Shown here: positions 43,809 to 53,396 of the stretch, piece after piece
Numbering within the stretch: position 1 is the first letter of the stretch
How the letters are laid out: each line of letters starts with the position of its first letter
Assembly: GCA_024639905.1 (NCBI GenBank)
Contig: JAHEGE010000008.1
Location: 165,099-229,098 of the forward strand
Direction: 5' to 3'
Length of the DNA stretch: 64,000 nucleotides
Source: Gammaproteobacteria bacterium
GTDB lineage: Bacteria > Pseudomonadota > Gammaproteobacteria > Pseudomonadales > Pseudohongiellaceae
Made by a program: the position numbers and the translations under genes
The notes under the pieces: generated by a model
Told to the model about the DNA's origin: nothing
The model's input: the letters and a program-made list of their open reading frames with translations, nothing else
The model's database searches: none

Positions 43809-44906
43809 ATGGAATCTATCTATTACGTGCTCTGCTGGCATTGCCACCGGCGCTGCAAACACTGCTATGAGGACCGATTCCGCCCGTATATCCGCGACGA
43901 GCTCGCAGGTGTGGTCGCCGAGGCGCAACAGAATGCTCCCAAGGTGGTCGCCAATCTACCCGAGCGCATGACTTACCGAGAAGCCTCGACAGACGCGGAG
44001 CGCGCCGCCGGCGCCAGCGACTTCGTCGAGCGCATCGGCAAGATAATCCTCTCCGGCGGCGATGTCTTAACCGATCCTGTGCGCGAGGCAGTGCTGTACC
44101 CGACACTCGCTGCTATTAGAGAAAAATACGCGCCTCAAGGCGGCGTGCGCGTGGTCGTTCAAACAACCGGCGACCTGTTGACCCCAACAATCATTCGCGA
44201 ACTAATCGACCTCGGCGTCTGGACTATTTCGGTGTCAGGCATGGACGATTTTCATGTCGGCATGGAAGGCGACAAGAAACTCGCCTTCGCCGAAAAAGTG
44301 ACGGCCATGTTGGAAACGGCCGGCGTCACGCGCGCGAATCCCGAGGCGGATCGCCACGAGCGCGGCTTCGAGACGGGGCCGCTGTACAATATGTTCGGCG
44401 CTAACGAAGACACGTGGATAGGTAAGCTGTGGCCGCGTGGCCGCGCGTGGGAAAATGGCCTGTCGAGCGCGACGCTGGCCGACAATTTCTGCAACGCATG
44501 GTCTGGCGGACTTAATTTTCTTGACCATGGTTATGCGGGCTCCGAGGTCTCTATCGACCCCAACGGCGACGTGTTTCCTTGCTGTATCAAGACGGCGCAT
44601 CCGCTCGGCAACCTCACCGAGGAGCCGCTACTCGCTATTATCGACAGCCTCGTCGGCATGCCGGCAATGGAGGCCATCAACGCAGGCAAACCCGAGCGCA
44701 TGGGGCTCGCCGAGGGCTGGACCCGCGAGCGATTCTTCGAGGCCTCTCTTACTCAAACGCCCAAGGGCGAACCCTATGCCAACCTCTGTATAGGCTGCGA
44801 CACCTACCACAAAGAAGTGTTGGGCAGCGCGCTCGATCAGCTGCGCAGTGAACGCCGCGGCCGGCGGCTCGGCCTGATCGCCACCAATGCTGCGAGCAAT
44901 GCTTAG
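43809..44906 (+). CDS. Radical SAM protein with SPASM-like cysteines
   Basis: A 365-residue radical SAM enzyme. The 4Fe-4S site is at the very N-terminus: C12-X3-C16-X2-C19 in CHRRCKHC, with another Cys at position 9. ILSGGDVLTDP is the SAM-binding GGE-like motif, and VQTTGDLLTP the next strand. The C-terminal third has CNAW, VFPCCIKT and NLCIGC, spaced like the auxiliary-cluster cysteines of SPASM/twitch proteins. No precursor peptide is recognisable nearby. It begins 2 bases after matB and its last 20 bases overlap the periplasmic binding protein gene, so it belongs to both neighbours' transcript. Substrate unknown. No Shine-Dalgarno sequence, which fits translational coupling. Confidence 0.82.
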   Translation: MESIYYVLCWHCHRRCKHCYEDRFRPYIRDELAGVVAEAQQNAPKVVANLPERMTYREASTDAERAAGASDFVERIGKIILSGGDVLTDPVREAVLYPTLAAIREKYAPQGGVRVVVQTTGDLLTPTIIRELIDLGVWTISVSGMDDFHVGMEGDKKLAFAEKVTAMLETAGVTRANPEADRHERGFETGPLYNMFGANEDTWIGKLWPRGRAWENGLSSATLADNFCNAWSGGLNFLDHGYAGSEVSIDPNGDVFPCCIKTAHPLGNLTEEPLLAIIDSLVGMPAMEAINAGKPERMGLAEGWTRERFFEASLTQTPKGEPYANLCIGCDTYHKEVLGSALDQLRSERRGRRLGLIATNAASNA

Positions 44907-46128
44907 TCACACGCGATTCGCGGTGTTATTGATCGGTCTCTGCGGCCTGTCCAGCGGCGCCGAACCCAATGCAGACGAGTGGACACGACTCACTCAGCAG
45001 GCTCGCGGACAAACCGTGTACTTCCAAGCTTGGGGCGGTGATGTTGCGCTCAATGCGCACCTGCAGTGGGTTGCGCTGCAGGTGAAGACACGCTTCGCTA
45101 TCGATCTGAATCACATCAAACTCGCCGACACGTCGACCGCGGTCTCGCGCCTGATCGCTGAAGTCGACGCGGGCAATCGCGAGGCAGGCAGCGCCGACCT
45201 GTTATGGATAAACGGCGAGAATTTCGCGCTACTAAAACAGCGCCAACTCCTTTTCGGCCCTTGGGCAGAACAGCAGCCTAATTTCGCTCTTGTCGAAGCC
45301 GACCGCTTTCCCGAGATGCGGCGCGACTTCGGCGTGCCAACCAACGGCCTAGAATCGCCTTGGACACGCTCACAGCTTATCTTTTATTACGACAGCGAGC
45401 GCATCGCCAGCCCACCACGCTCGATGCCGGCCTTATTGAATTGGGCTCGCGAGCATCCCGCTGAGTTTACCTATCCGCGGCCGCCGGCATTCCTTGGCAC
45501 CACGTTCCTGAAGCAGGCGTTTATAGAACTGGCCATTCTGGAATTTGGACCTGAGACACTCACCGCTTTAGCCGCGCCGGTTGATGAACAATTCGCAGCG
45601 CTAACCGAACCCCTGTGGGCTTTCCTCGATGCGCTACACCCACATCTCTTACGTGGTGGCCGCCATTTCCCACAAACCGGCGCACAGCTCAACGCGGCAC
45701 TTTATGATCGCGAAACTAGCCTCGCCTTTGCGTTTAACCCTAACGAAGTCGTTAGCGCAATCGCTCGCGGAGACTTAGCCCCAGCAACCAAAAGCTATGT
45801 GATGACTGCGGGTACTCTGAGCAACGTCAGCTTCGTCGCCATTCCCGTTAACGCACCGAATAAGGCAGGTGCGATGATCGTGGCCAACTATTTGCTTTCC
45901 CCCGAGGCGCAGTTTCGCGCAGCGGTGAACCCGAGATTGGCGAGCCAGCCGGTGTTGCCATTCGAGCGCTTCGACGCCGAACAGCGAGCGGCGCTCGACG
46001 CGGCTGCGCGCGCGCCAGGTTCACTCCCCGCCGCCGAGCTTGCGCGCACACTCGCAGAACCCCATCCTAGCTGGACCACGGCGCTAGAGCGCGAATGGGT
46101 CCGTCGATACTCAGGCGGTGGGCGATGA
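44887..46128 (+). CDS. YnjB-like periplasmic solute-binding protein
   Basis: A 413-residue ABC transporter binding protein. Signal peptide to about residue 24 (GLSSGAEPN). The pattern TVYFQAWGGDVALNAHLQW, SADLLWINGENFALLK and LLFGPWAEQQPN matches E. coli YnjB, whose substrate is unknown. Start ATG 44887 or 44899 (both in the overlap with the radical SAM gene; the second directly overlaps that gene's stop). It is followed by the permease with a 4-base ATGA overlap. Its binding cleft residues cannot be inferred. Confidence 0.82.
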   Translation: MLRAMLSHTRFAVLLIGLCGLSSGAEPNADEWTRLTQQARGQTVYFQAWGGDVALNAHLQWVALQVKTRFAIDLNHIKLADTSTAVSRLIAEVDAGNREAGSADLLWINGENFALLKQRQLLFGPWAEQQPNFALVEADRFPEMRRDFGVPTNGLESPWTRSQLIFYYDSERIASPPRSMPALLNWAREHPAEFTYPRPPAFLGTTFLKQAFIELAILEFGPETLTALAAPVDEQFAALTEPLWAFLDALHPHLLRGGRHFPQTGAQLNAALYDRETSLAFAFNPNEVVSAIARGDLAPATKSYVMTAGTLSNVSFVAIPVNAPNKAGAMIVANYLLSPEAQFRAAVNPRLASQPVLPFERFDAEQRAALDAAARAPGSLPAAELARTLAEPHPSWTTALEREWVRRYSGGGR

Positions 46129-47834
46129 TACCGCGACTCGCGCGAGCCCTCTCGTTTAGAAACCTGTCGCTTAGAGACCTGTTGCTTCTCGCCCTAACCG
46201 CCCCCCTCCTCGCGGGGAGCGTGCTCGCTTTCTTGCCCGCCCTCAGCGCAGAATCCAGTCGACAAGTTTTCTCCGATCTGCTCGATGCACCGGGCATTGT
46301 CAGCAGCGCGTTACTGAGTCTAAGCGCCGCTCTCGCGACCGCCGCCGCCTCGCTAAGCATCGTTTTGTTGTTTCTCGCAGCGACCCAAGGCAATCGTGTC
46401 GGACGCGTTGTTGCCAAACTCACGGCGCCAATTCTCGCGGTACCCCATGCCGCCGCCGCGCTAGGCCTTGCCCTACTGCTCGCCCCTAGCGGATTCTTGA
46501 GTCGGGGTATCGCTCTGATCGCTGGCTGGGACACCCCGCCGGATTACCTTTTCGTCAACCACCCAAATGGCGCCGCGCTCATCCTCGGCTTGATTGTGAA
46601 AGAAGCCCCCTTCCTCCTACTCGTCTGCCTCGCTGCATTGCCAAACCTCGATGCCCCACGACGAGTCGCGCTCGCGCGCAGCCTCGGTTACGCGCCGGCC
46701 AAGGCCTGGTTGCTCACCGTCACGCCCGCGCTGTACCGCCAAATCCGACTCCCGCTTTTCGCGGTCCTTGTCTTCGCCTCCTCGACGGTCGATGTCGCGC
46801 TGGTGCTAGGGCCGAGCCTGCCACCCACTCTTAGCGTGAGAATACTCGATTGGTTTACCGCGCCGACACTCGGTGCTCGCGAACTGGCGGCCGCCGCCGC
46901 CATGCTGCAGCTCGCGGTGAGCCTAATAAGCCTCGCCATTTGGATAGGCGTGGAGACCCTTGCCCGAACCCTCTACCTTTATGCGATTCGCCGCGGTGCG
47001 CCGCAGCGCATTCACCACAGCCACTACACCAACCTGACACTCAACGGCCTGGGCCGGATGCTGTTGCCCACCGCGCTGCTGGTTACTGGGGGAGGATTGC
47101 TGGGACTTGGCGTGGCGAGCATCGCCGGCGACTGGCGCTATCCACTCGTGTTGCCCGCAGACTGGACGGCAGGGCATTGGATTGCTGCGCAACAGAACCT
47201 GTTCGTGCCTGCCCGCAACGCGCTCACCATAGCGCTAGGCGCAGTCGTCGCGGGCATGGTAATCACCCTCCTGCTGCTCGAGTCGCAGAACAGGCAGAAA
47301 CGTCACGACGGTCGACTGATCTGGCTACTCTATCTGCCCTTGCTCATACCCCAGGTCGTGTTCCTCTCGGGTATGGTATTTATGGCCGAATGGCTAGGAT
47401 TAAGCCCCAGCGTCTTCTTGGTTGCCTGCGGGCACTTGCTGTTCGTCCTACCCTATCTCTATCTCACGCTGAGCGGTGCCTACGCTAACCTCGATCCTCG
47501 TTGGGAGGCACTCGCCGCGACGCTCGGCGCGAGCCGAAGTCGCCGTTTCTGGCGCGTGCGCCTGCCACTTCTGAGCGTGCCTCTCATCACCGCGGCCATG
47601 CTCGGGCTGGTTATCAGCCTCAGCCTCTACCTGCCCACCCAGCTCCTAGGCGCCGGCCGAGTACCCACTCTCACGACCGAAGCCATCGCCCTCGTCTCCG
47701 CCGGCAGTCGGGGCGCGGTAGGCACCTGGGCGCTATTGCAAACTGCACTGCCGACGCTCTGTTTCATGCTAGCCTTGCTCGCGCCAAACCTATTTTGGAA
47801 ACGGCGAAAAGGCATGACAAGGGGAATCCAGTGA
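46125..47834 (+). CDS. YnjC-like ABC transporter permease, two fused domains
   Basis: A 569-residue inner-membrane protein with two permease halves, as in E. coli YnjC, rather than two separate subunits. The EAA-type loops appear as RVALARSLGYAPAKAWLLTV in the first half (about 200) and ARWEALAATLGASRSRRFWR-like sequence in the second (about 465). ATG at 46125 overlaps the binding-protein stop (ATGA); an earlier ATG at 46095 is inside that gene and less likely. The stop overlaps the ATPase gene GTG start. Confidence 0.85.
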   Translation: MIPRLARALSFRNLSLRDLLLLALTAPLLAGSVLAFLPALSAESSRQVFSDLLDAPGIVSSALLSLSAALATAAASLSIVLLFLAATQGNRVGRVVAKLTAPILAVPHAAAALGLALLLAPSGFLSRGIALIAGWDTPPDYLFVNHPNGAALILGLIVKEAPFLLLVCLAALPNLDAPRRVALARSLGYAPAKAWLLTVTPALYRQIRLPLFAVLVFASSTVDVALVLGPSLPPTLSVRILDWFTAPTLGARELAAAAAMLQLAVSLISLAIWIGVETLARTLYLYAIRRGAPQRIHHSHYTNLTLNGLGRMLLPTALLVTGGGLLGLGVASIAGDWRYPLVLPADWTAGHWIAAQQNLFVPARNALTIALGAVVAGMVITLLLLESQNRQKRHDGRLIWLLYLPLLIPQVVFLSGMVFMAEWLGLSPSVFLVACGHLLFVLPYLYLTLSGAYANLDPRWEALAATLGASRSRRFWRVRLPLLSVPLITAAMLGLVISLSLYLPTQLLGAGRVPTLTTEAIALVSAGSRGAVGTWALLQTALPTLCFMLALLAPNLFWKRRKGMTRGIQ

Positions 47835-48493
47835 ACGCGTGCGAAGCGCCAAGAGACGAGGCCATGGGGCTGTGTTTAGACGACATCGAGCTTAGCGTCG
47901 GAAGCAGGCGACTACTGGCGCTCAGCTGTCAAATTGAGGGCGGTGAGATCACCACGGTGATGGGGCCTTCTGGCAGCGGCAAGTCTTCATTATTGGCGTT
48001 CATCGCCGGCTTCCTCGATCCGGACTTCCGCACGAGCGGCACGCTCAGACTGCACGGCAAAGTGCTTAATCGCCTACCGGCCGAACAACGCCGCGTCGGC
48101 CTTCTCTTTCAAGACGCGATGTTATTCCCACACCTCAGCGTCGGCGATAATCTTCGCTTTGGACTGCCGCAGAAAACGGGCGACTCGCAAAGGCAGCGTG
48201 ACGACAAAATAGAGGCTGCACTTGAGGCGCTCGGTTTACAGGATTTTGACTCGCGCGACCCGGCCACTCTCTCGGGCGGACAACAGTCGCGTGTTGCGTT
48301 AATGCGACTACTGCTCTCCGAGCCGCAGGCGATTCTTCTCGATGAACCGTTCTCCAAGCTCGACGCGTCGCTCAAGGACGAGATAAGGGCGTTCACGTTT
48401 GACTGCATTCGCACAGCGCAAATACCTGCCTTACTCGTTACCCACGACAAGGGAGACGCAGAAAGCGCACGAGGCCCGCTCATCACACTGTGA
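47831..48493 (+). CDS. YnjD-like ABC transporter ATPase
   Basis: A 220-residue ATPase, the length of E. coli YnjD. Walker A MGPSGSGKSS, Q-loop LFQDAMLFPH, signature TLSGGQQSRV, Walker B AILLDEPFSKLD and H-loop LVTHDKGD are complete. The GTG at 47831 is chosen: it overlaps the TGA of the permease (GTGA) and AAGGGG lies 6 bases upstream. Any longer reading in this frame runs inside the permease gene and is not real. It is the last gene of the matB-radical SAM-YnjBCD operon. Confidence 0.9.
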   Translation: MNACEAPRDEAMGLCLDDIELSVGSRRLLALSCQIEGGEITTVMGPSGSGKSSLLAFIAGFLDPDFRTSGTLRLHGKVLNRLPAEQRRVGLLFQDAMLFPHLSVGDNLRFGLPQKTGDSQRQRDDKIEAALEALGLQDFDSRDPATLSGGQQSRVALMRLLLSEPQAILLDEPFSKLDASLKDEIRAFTFDCIRTAQIPALLVTHDKGDAESARGPLITL

Positions 48494-48566
48494 TCTAGCG
48501 CACAGTAAATCGAAGGCCCAGTCGAGACACTAGCAATCCCTTAGCGGCAAGACGGCAGTACTCTTC

Positions 48567-49787
48567 ATGCGACAAACCATCACGCGATCGAGACTCCTAA
48601 TCATTGACGATGACCCGGCGGTGTGTGACTTTCTTACTGCGGTTGCGGAAGGCCTTCAACTCGAAAGCGTCGAGGCCACCTTCGCAACCAAAGCGCTCTC
48701 CATCATCGACAACTTCAAACCGAACATCATCATTCTCGACCTTTGTTTGCCAGACATGGACGGCATTGAACTGATCTCCATCCTCGCCGCGAAAAAGTGT
48801 GACGCCGCCATTATCCTGATGAGCGGCATGGACCAGCGCACACTCCAATCGGTGCTCGCTGTGGGCACCGATCGTCAACTCACCATGCTCGGCGTGCTAC
48901 ATAAACCCATGCGAGTCGAGTCGATTGAAGCCCTCATTAAGCCGTATCTTGCCAGCCTTAATAATAGAGAAAACCCAATCGTCTCGCGTCTTGAACGCAT
49001 CAACGAAAGCAGTGATTTCTTCGGGCTTGGCCTGCGTTATTCTCCCGAAATTTTAAGTCAGGCTAGCTCCGCGCCGGTCGTGTCACTGCGAGCACAACCA
49101 AGCCTGAGACTCGATGACGGCGATTGCATTGAAGAGGAAGCTTTCTCTTATTTCGCGACGCCTAAAGGGATTGTGAATACTCTCTTCAAATCACTGCTAC
49201 AGCAACTGCTCCACGACCTTGCTAGTTGGTCAGTTGACGGCTTCGTACCCAACGTCACCCTCGGCGTCTCCTCGGCACTTCTCGAAAACACCCACCTGCC
49301 ACGCTTGCTAGGAGGACTATTACAAGCCTACAACACCGATGCCGACAGAGTCACACTCGAATTATTCGAATCGGATTGCAATGACCTGAACGCCCGCACC
49401 CAAGAGGTGTTGTCGCGTCTTAGGCTTAAGGGTTTAAAAATCAGAGCGCGAGTCTTGGACGACGGCTGCACGGCCCTGTCGAATATCGATCACCTACCGA
49501 TCGACCAATTCGCCGTGAATCTCGGGGCAACAACGGCAATGAGCAAACAGGATATTGAGAAGGAATTTCTCTACAGCTCACTCAATTCGGTGGCGAATAG
49601 AAAAAATATCGAGGTCTATGCGGTCGAGATCAATTCGTTGCGCGCACTTAAATTGGCGCAGCAGTGCCGCTTCAATTCATTGCGAGGCGCCGAGGTGTAC
49701 GCGCCGCTGTCTGCACACGATGTGCTTTTGGCACACCACAACGGGCTTTTCGCAAACCATAAGCTAGACCTGTTGCTACCGGCCTAG
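48567..49787 (+). CDS. Response regulator with degenerate EAL domain
   Basis: A 406-residue protein. Residues 5-125 form a receiver: IIDDDPAVC, phospho-Asp58 in ILDLCLPDMDG and LHKP near residue 112. The C-terminal half keeps the fold of EAL phosphodiesterases but lacks their chemistry: no EAL-type Glu motif at its start, LELFESD in place of the metal-binding strand, LDDGCTALSNIDHLPIDQFAVN where DDFG and LKID are expected, AVEIN in place of EGVE. It probably senses rather than hydrolyses cyclic-di-GMP, or has another role. It begins 73 bases after the YnjD gene, with no clear ribosome site; no sensor kinase is adjacent. Confidence 0.8.
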   Translation: MRQTITRSRLLIIDDDPAVCDFLTAVAEGLQLESVEATFATKALSIIDNFKPNIIILDLCLPDMDGIELISILAAKKCDAAIILMSGMDQRTLQSVLAVGTDRQLTMLGVLHKPMRVESIEALIKPYLASLNNRENPIVSRLERINESSDFFGLGLRYSPEILSQASSAPVVSLRAQPSLRLDDGDCIEEEAFSYFATPKGIVNTLFKSLLQQLLHDLASWSVDGFVPNVTLGVSSALLENTHLPRLLGGLLQAYNTDADRVTLELFESDCNDLNARTQEVLSRLRLKGLKIRARVLDDGCTALSNIDHLPIDQFAVNLGATTAMSKQDIEKEFLYSSLNSVANRKNIEVYAVEINSLRALKLAQQCRFNSLRGAEVYAPLSAHDVLLAHHNGLFANHKLDLLLPA

Positions 49788-49816
49788 CTCGTCTGATTTA
49801 TGGAGTGACGGTGCGC

Positions 49817-50965
49817 CTAGTTGGCGCGCCAAGGCGGCTGAATAATCAGCTTAGGATCCGCGTCGGGCTTGGGCACAAACTTCTGTGAGCGGCCATATTG
49901 GTTATCGCCGCCATAAAGCGTCAGTGCAGAATCCACCGAGAACGTATGGACCTCGATGTAGCCATCGGGGAGTTCATTCGGCACCAGCCAGGTGTAGCGA
50001 TAGTTGCCCTCGAAGTCGAGGTTCACGAAGCGTAGTGGACCAAGATCGGTAATCCAAATGCTGTCATCGTTTACGATGATATCCAGCGGTAGCGTAAACC
50101 CATCGAACGCGTTCACAAAGTCGACACTCGCCGGGTCGTCGGTCGTGCGGAACACGTTGATACGACCGCCCGAACGGTCGAGCGCAAAGATGAGGCCGTC
50201 CGGCCCAACGCCTAGCGCGTGGATGCCATTAAACTGACCAGGACCATCACCGAAACCGCCAAACTCTCCCAAGTAATTCAGTTCCGCGTCCATGATCATC
50301 ACGCGGTGATTATCCAAACCATCGGCGATGAGCACGCGGCCATCGGGCAAGAAAGCCACGTCTTGTGGGCGCGCGAAATGATTTTCATCATCGCCCGGTA
50401 CCAGCTTTTCGCCCAAGGTTAGCAACAGCTCACTGCCGTCGTTGGAAAACACGTAAATGGTGTGGAAGGTCTCGTTAATTACCCACACTCGTTTCTGTGG
50501 GTCGTAGGGACTGATGCGCACGCGATGCGGGCCAGGACCGTCAGAATCGGCACACAGGAAGTCCCACTGATCCCACAGCTCGGTGACTTCACCGTCGGCG
50601 TTGAGCACGTACAGACAGTTCTGCCACGTGCGCCGTGTCGTCTCGAAGAGCACGTTAATGCCCATGTCGCCGGCGAAGCCGAGAAAATCTTCTTTGATGG
50701 GATACGGCAGCACCGTTTCTCCACGCTGAGCGACAATGATGCGATCGGGGGATTCCGCCCAGACACCTGAGTTGCCACCGAACGCATACCCGGGCTTAGC
50801 GAACGGCTTATGCCAGAGCGACTGAATGTCATAAGGGCTAGGGCCAATCGGGCCGCGCGCATTGCCTTGCGCCTCGGGCTGCGCGAACGCTGCTGAGGCG
50901 GCGATAAGACTCGCACAGCCGAGGAGGCAGGTTTTCCAACCGCGGCCAGTAAGTTGACTAAACAT
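49817..50965 (-). CDS. Exported six-bladed beta-propeller (NHL-repeat) protein
   Basis: A 382-residue secreted protein. Signal peptide ends near AAFAQ. Repeated blade units with DPQ/PDGR signatures are visible (PQDVAFLPDGRVLIADGLDNHRV, IHALGVGPDGLIFALDRSGGRINV). The family contains peptidyl-alpha-hydroxyglycine lyases and unknown enzymes; no substrate is inferred. AGGGAG is present before the ATG. Next to another exported hydrolase on the same strand, 80 bases upstream. Confidence 0.82.
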   Translation of the reverse strand: MFSQLTGRGWKTCLLGCASLIAASAAFAQPEAQGNARGPIGPSPYDIQSLWHKPFAKPGYAFGGNSGVWAESPDRIIVAQRGETVLPYPIKEDFLGFAGDMGINVLFETTRRTWQNCLYVLNADGEVTELWDQWDFLCADSDGPGPHRVRISPYDPQKRVWVINETFHTIYVFSNDGSELLLTLGEKLVPGDDENHFARPQDVAFLPDGRVLIADGLDNHRVMIMDAELNYLGEFGGFGDGPGQFNGIHALGVGPDGLIFALDRSGGRINVFRTTDDPASVDFVNAFDGFTLPLDIIVNDDSIWITDLGPLRFVNLDFEGNYRYTWLVPNELPDGYIEVHTFSVDSALTLYGGDNQYGRSQKFVPKPDADPKLIIQPPWRAN

Positions 50966-51045
50966 GGTGTCGCTCCCTAATAATTTTATTGTTAGTTTTT
51001 TTACAGTACCGCATCATGGCAAGGAGTCCGCGCGCATTCAACCGC

Positions 51046-52401
51046 TTAGTTCGCAGTTTCGCCGCTAAGCGTAATCGGCAGTTCCGCGCTAAAGAGCATG
51101 AGCCGGTCTAGGTCACGCTGTGCCCACTTCAATAGCGTCTCCGCGCGCTCTTCGACCCGCGCGGAAAATTTTTCCTCGCCATTTACGACGACCGTGATCG
51201 GGGCGTCGAAGTCGATCTCGCTTGGACTCAGCAGTAACGTGAATTTGTCGACGCCCGAGGTATCGACGCTAAACGTGTTCTGATCACGGCTCGCGGTAAT
51301 CACCGCGGGTCTGCCGAACTCGGAACGGGTGTCCACCACCAGCCAATGATTGCGGTTATAGGCGTCAGTGCGATCGGCAACCCATTGCAACACGTCTGGC
51401 AGCGCGTCGCGGGGATAAGCCCGCTTGAAGAATTCGATGCGCTCGGCGTATTCCGGCATCCAATTGAGATTGTGCCCGCCGCCCTCTATCACCGTGTACT
51501 GATAATTGACCTTCGCCTCGCCGAGCACATCGACAAAGGGCTGAATCGAGGCGGCAGGATAGAGCGGGTCATTTTCGCCATTCACTATGTATAAAGGTTT
51601 ATCGCGCAGGTTTTCGAAGTAAAGCCGATAGCCACCCCCGCTCTGCGGATTGCGCAGCACCGCGGCATTGCCGATATAAGGCAGGAACGCAGCCCAAGGC
51701 GTCGGCTGCTTGAAGGCGAAGAAATACGCACCCGTGCCGCCGTCGGAGACGCCGGTAAGCGTGACGCGATTGTCATCGACGTTATAGTCGCGCTTCACAC
51801 GCCGCAGTATCGCCGGCAGGTTTTCTGCCTGCTCGTCTTGCCACCACATAGCATCACGCCAGGCGGCAGGCACCACGGTGATCCTGTCTTCGCTCGCGAG
51901 GGACTCGTAGCCACCGCGCCAAAACTCTTCGTCCTCGCCCCATGCCGGACGCCCTACACCACCGTGAAGGATGAACTCTATCGGATAACGCCGCGTCGAA
52001 TCATACGTATCCGGCACGAGTATCGCGTAGCGCATCTCAAGGCCGGACTTACTTTGCCGGCTACCTAATACGACGCCGGTCGGCGCATTGGCGCGGTGCA
52101 GCACGCCACCGGCGAGTTGCCGGAACAGGTCTCTAACCGCGGGCTCGGTCGCGAGCAACGCCTGCGCGGCATTGGCTCGCGCCGCGTCGTCTGCGGCCTG
52201 CCAGAATTGCTCGACCAAGGGCGAGACTGGCGGCTCTAGTTCGGCCGCATTCGCGCCGGCATGCAGACAAACACTCACTGCCACCAGAGCAGCACCAAGA
52301 GACTTACCGCGAGTACAGGTAGCGGAGGAAGCCAAGCAGAGGCCCGTGGAAAGCGTCCTTGCGAGCGTTGTTACAAGCGTCGAAATCTGAGAATGGGCCA
52401 C
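51046..52401 (-). CDS. Exported alpha/beta hydrolase
   Basis: A 451-residue secreted hydrolase of the prolyl-oligopeptidase/esterase clan. The nucleophile elbow GVSDGG (about residue 220), HGGVGRP for the oxyanion region, Asp in GENDPLYP and His in EGGGHNLNW are placed in the usual order. A C-terminal beta domain follows. Translation starts at GTG (52401) with GGAGG 6 bases upstream. The signal region is long (about 50 residues before AELEPP). A role in polysaccharide or ester breakdown is possible but not shown. Confidence 0.8.
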   Translation of the reverse strand: MAHSQISTLVTTLARTLSTGLCLASSATCTRGKSLGAALVAVSVCLHAGANAAELEPPVSPLVEQFWQAADDAARANAAQALLATEPAVRDLFRQLAGGVLHRANAPTGVVLGSRQSKSGLEMRYAILVPDTYDSTRRYPIEFILHGGVGRPAWGEDEEFWRGGYESLASEDRITVVPAAWRDAMWWQDEQAENLPAILRRVKRDYNVDDNRVTLTGVSDGGTGAYFFAFKQPTPWAAFLPYIGNAAVLRNPQSGGGYRLYFENLRDKPLYIVNGENDPLYPAASIQPFVDVLGEAKVNYQYTVIEGGGHNLNWMPEYAERIEFFKRAYPRDALPDVLQWVADRTDAYNRNHWLVVDTRSEFGRPAVITASRDQNTFSVDTSGVDKFTLLLSPSEIDFDAPITVVVNGEEKFSARVEERAETLLKWAQRDLDRLMLFSAELPITLSGETAN

Positions 52402-52601
52402 CAGAAGCCTCCAAAATTATCAATCGGTCGAGGGTAACAGGCGGACGCGGCTTCTCCAATGGCCTCTGTGCGCCTAGTTTATCCTCTGTGCGTTCTGGTT
52501 TAGAGTAGAGGGACACCTGTTTCGTGGCCTTGCTGCGTAGAATACCCATTAGGCGGTCAATGCTGCGCCAGCGCCCCGTCACCAAGTCACTAGGAAGTCA
52601 C

Positions 52602-53396
52602 GTGCGTCTGTCAGTGCCGACCCGCTTAGCTCAGAAAGCCCACGTAGCCAAAACGAGGCTACTCGGCTGCCTTTTCATTACCGCACTGGCTATTGCGGCG
52701 TTTGCGCCCACCGCGTCTGGCGCGGACGCCGATGCCCTGCAGGTACTCGACCTCGATCAGCCCCTGAGATTAGATTTTAGTGGTTTCTGGGAGAAAGACT
52801 TCCGCCGCAGTGACAACTGGCAGGACGAGCTCAACCGCAACCTCCGGCTGCGACAGGAGTCGGCTGCGCGGCAGAGTTCGAATCCGGGCTCGGGCCGCCG
52901 CGTTAGCGTCCCCCCAATTTCAATCGGCAACGTGAATTTAAACCGCTCCCGCGGCCGCGGCGCGAATATCGTCGACCTCGCCCGCCTGGCCGAATACATC
53001 AGTCGTCAGACCACCCTGCAAATTACCCAGACCCGCGACGAGGTCCGGATCGAGCGACGCGGCGATTCGACGCTCGTTTGTGGTACAGGATGGGACGTGG
53101 TGACAACCTTCGCGAGCGACTACGGTGTCGAGGCCTGCGGCTGGGATGGCGCCCAACTCGTGTTTCAAACCATGCTGCCAGGCGACCTCGTGGTGGTCCA
53201 TCGCTTCAGCGTCTCCGCCGATGGTCAACTACTCAATCTAATCACCTCGGTGATTAGCAAGGGCGCCGAATCCTTCGATCTAATCCATGCCTTCGATCGC
53301 TACGACGCCCCGCGGGAAGAATTCGACTGCAATCAGACGCTCAGTCGCGGCCGGGTTTGCAGTCAGGCCGGCTCGCCGGTCGAGGTAGGACAATGA
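52602..53396 (+). CDS. Secreted protein of unknown function, first of a pair
   Basis: A 264-residue exported protein that I do not recognise. Signal peptide ends TASGADAD. A basic low-complexity stretch (RVSVPPISIGNVNLNRSRGRG) precedes a domain with two cysteine pairs (STLVCGTGW, GVEACGW; FDCNQTLSRGRVCSQ). GTG at 52602 is chosen because AGGA precedes it closely and no ribosome site supports the upstream ATG. It overlaps the next gene by 4 bases (ATGA). Divergent from the hydrolase at 51046-52401. Confidence 0.6.
   Translation: MRLSVPTRLAQKAHVAKTRLLGCLFITALAIAAFAPTASGADADALQVLDLDQPLRLDFSGFWEKDFRRSDNWQDELNRNLRLRQESAARQSSNPGSGRRVSVPPISIGNVNLNRSRGRGANIVDLARLAEYISRQTTLQITQTRDEVRIERRGDSTLVCGTGWDVVTTFASDYGVEACGWDGAQLVFQTMLPGDLVVVHRFSVSADGQLLNLITSVISKGAESFDLIHAFDRYDAPREEFDCNQTLSRGRVCSQAGSPVEVGQ

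Noticed and set aside
43809..44906. Radical SAM as a RiPP maturase with a nearby precursor peptide
   Set aside because: No short open frame with a leader-like or Cys/Gly-rich core was visible between the tightly overlapping genes.
46850..47488. Plus-strand open frame inside the permease gene
   Set aside because: It is a shadow in another frame of the YnjC-like permease, Arg/His-rich and without a known domain.
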